A DNA stretch of 64,000 nucleotides, taken from the NCBI RefSeq assembly GCF_019649055.1, contig NW_026570229.1:248001-312000 (forward strand), read 5' to 3'. The notes beneath the pieces are model-generated. The model saw only the letters and a list, made by a program, of their open reading frames with translations, was not told the DNA's origin and searched no databases. Shown here piece by piece: positions 56,192-64,000 of the stretch. Source of the DNA: Paramacrobiotus metropolitanus (lineage: Eukaryota > Tardigrada > Eutardigrada > Parachela > Macrobiotidae). Position 1 is the stretch's first letter; every line of letters starts with the position of its first letter. The position numbers and the translations under genes are program-made.

Positions 56192-56399
56192 TTTAGCTGA
56201 AGAGCATTTTAGCTGGGCGGATAAGGAGCCGTGTGTACAAGTGCCTGACAACGGTAGATTTGTTCCGTTATCAACAGCGTGGGATAAGATATAGACAAGC
56301 CTGCATAAAAAACAAGTACCTTTGCCGGTCAAATACGTAACCAACGATAGATTCGTGTAAAGAGTGTTCATTATGGGAGATCAACATACGGTAATTTTT

Positions 56400-58720
56400 T
56401 CCTTCTACTGATGGCTGAAGATTTTAAGCCTGGGGCAGAGTGAATGACTTCTATCGCGTGACCTCTATCAGCAACTAACCCGAATTCTCCTCGGTCCTTG
56501 TCTCGCTATTGTGAACCATCTGGTTCATGGATTGCCTTGTCCTACTGTTGCTATAACAACTATTATGTGTGACCCGGATCTGTGGTTGCGTTATCCACTT
56601 ATAAGAAGCCATTTTGCAAAAAGAGGCAGCTGCACTGATCGAAGACTGCCCTACCACATGGCCAAAAGATCAAAGTGATCAGACTTTTTTTAAAGTTGGA
56701 TACCTAATCTAAGTAAAGGTGCAAAGGGTGACCGGCCCGGCTCACCATTACGTACGCTGACGCATATGCAAGTTAGCGCAAATTTTCAATGGAGAACACA
56801 AAGCTGTGATCTAAGCACATCTTTTATTTTACTGACAGCCATTACTGACTAAACCGAGTACTGGTTAGTAGAATGAAAACAAATACCGAAAGACAAAACA
56901 TTTTGATCACACACAAGTGTGGAAAGGAGCGGACAGTCAGCTGTCTGGAGAGTCTCTATGGTCTGATGCGTGTTGTGTGCTGAAGCAGTCGACGGCTCGA
57001 CATGCGCATGACCGATCTAAACTTGCACGAACTTTCAAAGGCAGCCGTTCAAACTGCAGCCGATAAAGTTTGAAAACTAACTATTAGTTCAGATGTTACC
57101 TTACAATATTCAAACTTGATGCATTGGATGCGAAAATACCTCGAAAGTTTAATTGCAAGAGCGATTTTTAAAAAAAATCGCTTTTACTCAAGTTGTTTTT
57201 GAAAATCGAACACATAAATCTTTTTTTAAGGTTATAAAGTAAGAAAATTTTATATCAAAAAACTCCTTGGAAGATTCAGGTCTATTTAAAATTCTGCGTT
57301 GACACTTGCAGAATGCTGACTAAGTAATTTTTAGGCAAGATTTCTTCAAACTTTAAAGTGTCTGTTTAAAGCCGTTCTCATTTTGAGCTGCGAATTTTTC
57401 TCGATTTAAGATGTCACATGGCACTGGCTAGGCGCACATGTGCCCTCGACGGAACAACCCGAAAGTATCGAAAGTTTATTGAGATACTGCCAGAAAACAC
57501 ATCTCTACCCAACTGACATGTGCGGATGCTGTAGACAGCGCAGTTGTGCTACAGATCCGTGAGAGTGCAAGAAAAATGCCCAGACAGGAAAAACCCAAAA
57601 CCGACAAATGACAGAAGGGCTAAGTCATAAGCTATGCGTGAGCCCGCCCTGACAAAGATGGTCTTAAAAGTGGATGTAAAAAGCGATATTGATTTCAAAA
57701 ACTAAGAAAACTGAAAAACTTCATCTGAATTAAGCCGTTGTACCTATGGCCATAAAGAGAGATTTTCTGTCTGAAAACCGAACTTTCGGATAACCCGTGA
57801 AAGGGTGAGTTGTACGCCGCAATCAGCAGTAAATCATCTGTTACCTATGTTACCAAAAGAGTACTTTCATCAGATAAACACACGGTTACACACCAACGAA
57901 GAAAGCTTGCTGGATTCGGCTAAATGCTAATACGGTGGCATAGTGTATTTCTGCTAAGATCATATTCTTGAAGGTCAAGCGCGCCATTTGACGAAAAAGT
58001 GACATTCGTACGGATATAAGCATTTCTCTGGGCTATTAAAGCGTCAGGGTTTTGCGGGCATATGTTATTGGACTGCTGCAATAAGCGCACATTGCCACTG
58101 TCTGGTCGGTGACAATGTCTCCACGTGTATCGTTAATTTTCCTAGGTTCCTCCGTCTGCGTACTTTTTATGCTTTCTTATGATTTAGTGGGATACATGTA
58201 GGATACGTAAAGGATACTGCAGAGATGCGCTAGGACAGGGCAATGAAATAAAACAAGTCAGAAAAATGCGAGGATACATGAAGGATATGTAGAATACGGG
58301 GGATATACAGGGGATACAAGTAAAACAACATCTCCAGAAAACTTTAACGTGTACGAAGTCGTCCATACCTATAGATTATAAATCGGTCGTAACGTGAAAA
58401 ACAAATTTTTTAATAACGATATTAGTTTGTATGTATGATATTCCGCGCGCGCCCAAGGCTGTCTTATCATTCTCATAGCGGAACGGCAGCTTTTTGTATA
58501 TAAAATGAGCACCGCATACGGATTTTTGCAGTCAGCGCAACTGCAGAAAAGCATACAGTACCTTGCATCAGTCAGGCTTCCTGTCTCAGGAGTAGTAAGA
58601 CCCGCCAATGAAGTAATGCCGTATAAAAAAAACCATAAGACTCTGCGCTTAACTGTTTTGATTCAGTTATTTCTGGACTGCTTGTTACTGAATCTACCTG
58701 CATCTGCTTAAAGCAATCAT
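56400..58720. other. Intergenic; no recognised gene
   Basis: AT-rich stretch of more than 2 kb with no frame above background and no recognised repeat ends. A small hairpin AGCGATTTTT/AAAAATCGCT lies at about 57170-57183. GTGTACGAAGTCGTCCATA occurs at 48077-48095 and again at 58349-58367, a shared fragment of unknown nature. Confidence 0.45.
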
Positions 58721-58727
58721 GTCAACC

Positions 58728-58908
58728 CAGAGATTACCTGATGTGTTTGTGAAAGCACGGAGACCGCGTCGCCGTGGATTCCCTGCCACTGATCCGCTTT
58801 AAGTGGGTGCAGTCCTTATTTCGCGGCCATGTTCACATCAAATATGAAGGAATCCCGCGAGAAGTTCGTTAACTCCATGATAGCCTCCACGGCATGTTAA
58901 AGCAGTAC
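58728..58908 (+). pseudogene. BTB exon relic, plus strand
   Basis: Aligned at DNA level with exon 1 of the BTB-Kelch gene (shared GTGGATTCCCTGCCAC, GAAGGAATCCCGCGA, CACGGCATGTTAAAGCA and the exon end). Small indels and stops break the reading frame. No following BTB or BACK exon is found in sense. The Kelch copy at 60.07-62.58 kb lies on the opposite strand, as with the BTB/Kelch pair at 41.4 kb. Confidence 0.65.
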
Positions 58909-59202
58909 AGATAAGTTACGGCTTGTTGATAAATACTGCGATTAAATTCGTAACGTGAGGAACATGTGTCATGTGAGGAACGTGATGTAATGATGTTGTG
59001 ATCACACGTTCACGATCGAAGCGTATACGTCTACGACCGACGTCTATGCGACTTGGAATATCGTGGGCCTCACGGCGTAATATTGCTTCCGGAATATCGC
59101 TAGGTATTCATTTAATCACGTCTACTTCCTTCAATCTGTGCCTATATAAGCTATGCACCGCTGTACCATCTCCGATCGATGTCATCTACGACTACCAGTA
59201 CT

Positions 59203-59271
59203 CATCATCTGTATGCATGTTAGCATTGCACAACGTCGGACGGTACAATGCTAGCATGCATACAGATGATG
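59203..59271. repeat. 26-bp inverted repeat hairpin
   Basis: CATCATCTGTATGCATGTTAGCATTG-type left arm (59203-59228) and its inverse (59246-59271), 25 of 26 matching, with a 17-base loop. It lies immediately before the foldback arm at 59.28 kb. Confidence 0.8.
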
Positions 59272-59279
59272 GGCACACC

Positions 59280-59430
59280 GACAATCTGCTGACCGACAAA
59301 ATACTTACTTACCCGACAAGTGGTTGAAACGACAAGTCTGTGATCGAGGAGTTGCTGTACGACAGTTTGTTGAGCCCGACATTTTGCTGACGACAATCTG
59401 CTGAATTGCTAAAACAAAAAAAAACATGAG
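59280..59430. repeat. Half foldback: CCGACA motif arm and AAACATGAG core
   Basis: Contains CCGACAATCTGCTGACCGAC, CCCGACAAGTGGTTG, ACGACAGTTTGTTGAG and CCCGACATTTTGCTGACGAC, then an A-rich AAACATGAGAAATCATG core. The motif is the one used at 38.7 and 46.3 kb. No opposite arm was found downstream, so it is probably truncated. Confidence 0.55.
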
Positions 59431-60816
59431 AAATCATGTTTAAAGATAAATAATTAATTAACAAACAGCATCGTTGAATGTTGTTTTGCTTATTTTTTAT
59501 TACTTACTGAATTACTATGACTTTGTCTTGTAACATTTTCGTTCTGTATCTGACTGTGATTATTAAAGAGCCGCACATTACGGTGCCTTGCACATACAGC
59601 CACTTGAATGCACTAAAGAAGCTTTTAGAGTAAAGTAAAGACACTTAAGACAGTATGAGTGATTTGACTGAGGAAGAAAAAGGCCGTGTATTTCGTCATC
59701 CAGCGCACGCGATCGTCATGAAGTGACCTTTGCTTAAGTCTGCGCATGCGTCTCCATCACAAAATCGGTAATCTGTTTCGCGTATGATATGTATATGCAC
59801 GATAGATACGACAACCAAATTTAGCAATTTGGCAGCAACAATTACGCGTATCAAATTAATAGTTTCATCAGGTAGCAGGTAGCCTGTAAATCTGCTGTGT
59901 TTCACATACACATCTTGGGAATCGAGCAGAGTGAGGATATCAGCCCTTTAACGACTGTTCTGCATTGTAGCGAGGAATCAATCGACTAGGGAAAATAGAA
60001 TCGTAGCTAGGAGAGAAACCAAAGAATCAAGATAGTTGTTAAGGAAGAGGAAATAGAAAAAGAAATAGTAATCAGGAACAAGTACGCGCATGTATCACGC
60101 CGTCGCTAGACAAAGTTAGCGTTGCTGATCTTAATGAAGGTGTGCTCGTTGCCCTTTTCGTCTCGTCGGCATTCCATCGCTTCAGCAGACACTGCGGCAC
60201 CACGGCGAGCGCGTAGTGCTCTTGGATGGGCAGTGCGCCGTGTACCATTCTCCATTTGTCCGTCTCTTCGTCGTAGCACTCCACTACGTCAGTCCAGTTA
60301 CCAAAACTGGATTTAAACCCATTTAACAATCCGCCGGCAGCGTAAACCTTTCCATCGAGAGCAGCTAAGGGTGGATAGGCCCGCTTGTGCATCATGGGAC
60401 CTGATTGGCCAGCATACATAGTTTTTAGTAACGAGCGCAGCATGCAGAGGCAAAGTCTTACTTTTTCTGTACCAACAGTTCCGTGCCACGTTGTAGGCTT
60501 CCACGCAAGGCAGGAGCTCGATTAAAATTTCATCGCAGTGTGCCTCGGTGGCATCAGCGCGGCTTTCACATCCCCCCTGAACAAAGAGATGATTGTCGAT
60601 GTCAAAGCAGCTGGCGGTGTATTTCTTCCACTTACCGATGACGTAAATCAGCCCATCCGCGCCGACACAGGCCGAAGAATGGTAGCGCGCCGTTGGCATG
60701 GGGGCCAATTCGCTCCAGGTGTTGTCAGTGGGATCGTAGCAGAACGCACTGTCCAGCGCAATCAGTTCTGCCCGTCTGGTGCCCTTCCCACACCCGGACA
60801 ATTGGGAGTGTGACAT

Positions 60817-62392
60817 TTCGCCGCACTCAAACTCGACGCGCGACTTTTCGCCGCGAAGACATTTCGCCGCCGGACATTCCGACTCTGAGACACTTCGGTT
60901 CGGGACATTACGCTTTGAGACATTTTACCTTTGCGGCATTTCGACGCAAGACGTCTGGTCGCGGACATTTCGTCTTGGGACTTTCAAACGGTGCGACTAA
61001 ACGCCGCAAAATATTTCACCGCGCTTAATTCTCACTAGATTTTCAGATTTTTTAAGCTTGTTCTTAATTTTTTCTTAGTTTTCTTAGCCTTTCTTAGACT
61101 TTCTTAGGTCTTCTTAGATTTTAATCTTCTAATGTTTCTTAGGTTTCTTAGATTTCTTAGGTTTCTTAGGTTTTCTTACCAGGGAACATAGGGGTCCTCC
61201 CCCTTCAAAAAAATCTCATTTTTTGAAGAAAGATAGTATGGGTATGTAGTTCCTTTAAAAAAATATTTTCAGCTGCTGTAATTAAGATGGGCGTGGCCAA
61301 ACGCAAATTAGAAGACTACGCAATACCACATACGCACTATGTATTACCATACACAGCGCAGGCTTTTTGCCTAGCAGTCACTGCAGTAGGCCATTAGCAT
61401 GCACTCGGGCAGCTTCCTAGCACCGAGGCGGGTGAAACCGCGTGCGGTCGTCCCCGCCATCGTTTTCAAATTGCAAATTTTCAAAATTTGTTTTTTCTGG
61501 ATTTGGGCGTTTACTAATTAGTAAAGAAAATTTTCCGCATTTTTTACACATGTTGTAATAATAACACATGTTGGATCATAACACATTTTTGAAAGTCGGC
61601 AATTTGAAAGCGGTGGCAGGGACTACCGCACGCGGGTTTCACTTGCCTCGGTGCTAGGCAGCTGCCCGAGTGCATGCTGATGGCCAAGTGCAGTGACTGC
61701 TATGCTTAAACTTTAAAGCCTGCGCTCTGCATGGTAATACATAGTGCGTATGTGGTATTGCGTACTCTTCTAATTAGCGTTTGGCCACGCCCATCTTAAT
61801 TACAGCAGCTGAAAATATTTTTTAAAGGAACTATATTTTTTTTAAAGGAACCATACCCATACTATCTTTCTTAAAGGAACCATACCCATACTATCTTTCT
61901 CCAAAAAATGAGATTTTTTTGAAGGGGGAGGACCCCTATGTTCCCTGGTTAGGTTTGTTACGTTTCTTAGGTTTTCTTAGGCTTCTTAGGTTTCTTAGGT
62001 GTTTAGGTCTTTATGGGTTTTTTGGTTTCTTAGGTTTCTTAAGTTTCTTATTGTTTCTCAGGTTTGTTAGTTTTTCTTTGGTTTCTTAGGTTTTTTACGT
62101 TGTTCGTTTGATTTTGTTTTTAGTGTTCCGTTTTCTGACTGATTCTGTTATTAATTGTAGCTTTGTAAATCATTTGTCTGATAGGCGAACTGTCGCTTCG
62201 TCGAGAAATCCTTGCGGCGAAATTTCATTGCGTCGAAGCGGCCATGCGACGGAAAGTCGTGCGGCGTAAAGTCCTACTGACGAAATGTCCTGCGACGAAA
62301 TGTCGCGTGGCAAGATGGGCTTGCGGTGGAATGTCTGCGAGCAAAAGTCCAGCGACTAGTTGTCCGCGGCGAAATGTCGCGGTGTCCGTACT
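60817..62392. mobile_element. Composite foldback with GACATTTCGCCGC motif arms
   Basis: The left arm (60817-61025) is built of degenerate units such as GACATTTCGCCGC, GCGACTTTTCGCCGCG and GACACTTCGGTTCGG. The right arm (62185-62392) has the inverse units (GCGGCGAAATTTC, GCGACGAAATGTCGC, GCGGCGAAATGTCGCGG). Between them are TTTCTTAGG repeats (61035-61175 and 61952-62110) and the nested palindrome at 61179-61948. The host sequence on both sides is one Kelch repeat. The two breakpoints share GTTGGAAG/GTGGGAAG on the minus strand, a possible diverged 8-bp target duplication. No coding capacity. Confidence 0.75.
61179..61948. mobile_element. 770-bp palindromic MITE with TTA duplication, Harbinger-like
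   Basis: The ends CCAGGGAACATAGGGGTCCT and AGGACCCCTATGTTCCCTGG are exact inverses, and homology continues through nearly the whole element (arms of about 340 bp). TTA flanks both ends (61176-61178 and 61949-61951), the 3-bp TWA target duplication typical of PIF/Harbinger. The right arm has an extra tandem copy of about 31 bp (AAAGGAACCATACCCATACT, near 61838-61900) and a few substitutions. No transposase is present. It is inserted in the TTTCTTAGG core of the surrounding foldback, so it is the younger of the two. Confidence 0.85.
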
Positions 62393-62589
62393 TCCAACCA
62401 CCGAATGCGTACAGACGGTCCTGGCAGACGACCAGCGCCATACTGCGCACCTGAATGCTTTTTCTTGCAAGAAAGTTGCCGGTGTACGCTGCCAGCAACC
62501 CAACTGTTCGTCATAGCAATCGAGCTGCAGATTGTAGGTAATGGCAGCGTACGCTGTAGCAACAATGAGTTCTACCTGTAGTGCTGTGT

Positions 62590-63390
62590 GTATGAGCCCT
62601 ATGGATCAGGTCGACGATGACCTTTACAATACCTATAACGATTAGGCAACGCACCGGTGTTTGACTGACCTTTAATGATAATCAATGTGCCCACTACAAC
62701 AAAGCTATAAGCTAAACAAAAGGTCAAGCTAGTACAATCGCTAGATGGTCCGGTGCAGGGCAGGCTGTAGACTGCTGGTCGGTTGACTTCGCAGGGGAAA
62801 GCACACTGACTTCCGGTGGTTGCAGCTGTGGTTTATATACCCGCGCGGCGGAGTGGTGCCGCCAGCCGGAAGGTGTGGTCACTGGCGTTATCGCGTGGGA
62901 ATGAGGCCGCATGATGCAAGGCTGAGCAAGGCTGATGCAAGGCTGATGTCATATGATGTAATCGTCGCTGACCCCGATGATGCTGATGACTATGCCGTCC
63001 GCGTCCGTGACAGTCCTCCTTTTTGAGATTCGACGTCTCTGGCGAATCCAACAGGAACAGGGAGTAAAAAACAATTGTATTTGAAAATAAGGTATTAAAA
63101 TACACACTTTTCACGGCAGGAAAAAACGTTGTAGTGGGCGTTTACAGTATCAAACAACAATGAAAAAACAGGCATAAATTTTATATAAAAAACAATGTTA
63201 GCACAATATATTGCAACAACTAGACAAAACATACATAATATAATGTATATATTAACGCGAACACAAGTGTAGATATTTATGTTTTAAATTTATATTAATC
63301 GGTTTTTTATTCAACAATTAATCATTTATAATTCTTTTTTTTGTATTTTAATATAAAAGGAGTTATAATAAAAATTAACCTCAGTGCAAA
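62590..63390. other. No recognisable gene
   Basis: Contains a small direct repeat of GATGCAAGGCTGA(GCA) near 62912-62945 and AT-rich sequence. No frame recognised. Confidence 0.45.
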
Positions 63391-63391
63391 C

Positions 63392-64000
63392 TTATTGCTG
63401 GTCGGCAGCACTACGGTTCACAATCACGTAGCGAGGCGTATCCTCGTCCGGACTTGCTGGTGTCCCCGCGCAGTGCTGAATGTCGTCATTGACCATCGGG
63501 CTGGGGCTTCGTGGTGACTCGACATAAGGCGGTGGTGAGCGCAACTGGGCAAAATACGCAGGCAAACAAAGCTCCCGGTTCGAGCGGATGATTCCCCTCG
63601 GATGAGGTGTAGGCTGCCGCTTGAATGGTCGGGGCTGCACCATCGCCATAGTCGGCGCCTCGGCTGCTGGTTTAGCAAAGGCCGGGAAAACGAAGGATCG
63701 TGGCGGTTGCTCATCACGCGGAGGGCTGCTCCGCTGCACAGCTGATGGTCCCGCTACCATCTGACCGGTGTGTTCCGAACTGGGCTGATCTTTACCGACA
63801 GCATCCCAAATCTTTCGGCACTTGGTAAGCGCATCCCACAGCAAATCGTTGTCTTTTGCAAGCGTCTCCAATGCAGTCGTGGTCCGCTGTGCCAAGTCCA
63901 TCAGGATGTTCATAGCAGGCTGGTCGTGTGGAAAACCTTGCTGGTTGACAACGGTGTGCGTGAATTCCGTAAACTCATCCACCATGGCTTTGATAGCGTT
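63392..64000 (-). CDS. Unidentified protein, C-terminal part, open to the window edge
   Basis: The frame is open from the right edge to a stop at 63392 (ending RYVIVNRSAADQQ). The N-terminal visible part is helical (MNILMDLAQRTTTALETLAK, DNDLLWDALTKCRKIWDAVG) and the rest is Pro/Ser/Arg-rich and probably disordered (FKRQPTPHPRGIIRS, SPPPYVESPRSPSPM). It could be the last exon of a host gene or a gag-like ORF of an element lying mostly outside the window. No family recognised. Confidence 0.45.
   Translation of the reverse strand, partial: NAIKAMVDEFTEFTHTVVNQQGFPHDQPAMNILMDLAQRTTTALETLAKDNDLLWDALTKCRKIWDAVGKDQPSSEHTGQMVAGPSAVQRSSPPRDEQPPRSFVFPAFAKPAAEAPTMAMVQPRPFKRQPTPHPRGIIRSNRELCLPAYFAQLRSPPPYVESPRSPSPMVNDDIQHCAGTPASPDEDTPRYVIVNRSAADQQ

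Larger units (their letters stand above)
60072..62580 (-). pseudogene. Kelch gene copy, 5'-truncated and split by a foldback
   Basis: Pieces in order on the minus strand are 62580-62393 (NLQLDCYDEQLGCWQRTPAT, then CQDRLYAFGGWKYG one frame away), 60800-60636 (DSAFCYDPTDNTWSELAPMP, ACVGADGLIYVIG), about 60576-60464 (GCESRADATEAHCDE, CVEAYNVARNCWYRK) and about 60404-60110 (PMMHKRAYPPLAALDGKVYA, WTDVVECYDEETDKW). They match exons 4-6 of the intact Kelch gene. The foldback lies inside the first Kelch repeat, directly after AFGGWKYG. One-base shifts are seen at about 62467 and near 60165 (before EKGNEHTFIKI). The segment 60635-60577 looks like the short intron of the paralogue but would join one base out of frame. 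No BTB or BACK exons were found upstream. Confidence 0.75.

Noticed and set aside
60817-61025. Regularly spaced short repeats resembling a CRISPR array
   Set aside because: The units are degenerate, have no unique spacers of constant length, are mirrored by an inverted arm, and lie in an animal genome.
1-64000. tRNA and rRNA genes
   Set aside because: No sequence with a convincing B-box plus cloverleaf spacing and no rRNA-like block was noticed. A covariance search would be needed to be sure.

Overview
The window reads as nuclear DNA of an invertebrate animal, most likely a eutardigrade. The host genes have short spliced exons, and the three-exon genes carrying a 'YAWNAVDVE' domain, an F-box and an acidic SDSDE tail resemble, from memory, lineage-expanded families in Hypsibius and Ramazzottius. 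This assignment has not been checked by any search. The window is dense in mobile DNA, and the intact host genes lie mainly on the minus strand.

Layout. 1-7.25 kb: no convincing intact gene, two TA-flanked MITEs and a patch of decayed minus-strand reading frames. 7.3-11.8 kb: a tyrosine-recombinase retroelement of Ngaro/PAT type, minus strand, with split direct repeats (A1 - ORFs - B1 - A2 - B2). 13.0-15.7 kb: remnant of an older Polinton. 15.73-36.48 kb: a nearly full-span Polinton fossil with about 205-bp terminal inverted repeats and a probable 6-bp target duplication. It has the family core (protein-primed PolB, integrase with chromodomain, packaging ATPase, adenovirus-like protease, major and minor capsid proteins). 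It also has an unusual cargo: a TBP-like two-repeat protein, an ANP32-like LRR/acidic protein, a possible PC4-like protein and three BIR modules. 36.5-40.1 kb: an apparently complete six-exon BTB-BACK-Kelch gene. The Polinton sits about 70 bp past its stop, and its introns hold MITE and foldback insertions. 41.2-44.4 kb: scrambled fragments of further BTB-Kelch genes on both strands and a LINE tail. 44.8-47.3 kb and 51.7-56.2 kb: two paralogous three-exon F-box genes; the first has two in-frame TAG codons, the second looks intact. 48.4-50.0 kb: a secreted LRR protein gene with indels. 58.7-62.6 kb: a BTB exon relic and a Kelch gene copy split by a 1.6-kb foldback, itself carrying a 770-bp Harbinger-like palindrome. 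63.4-64 kb: an unidentified ORF running off the edge.

The two observations I rate highest are the cluster of transcription-factor-like genes in the Polinton, and a recurrent class of foldback repeats. The foldback arms are built from short degenerate motifs, often particular to the locus, and in most copies they surround an AT-rich (TTTCTTAGG)n, (TATGTTT)n or (ACATGAG)n core. Six loci in this window fit the pattern.
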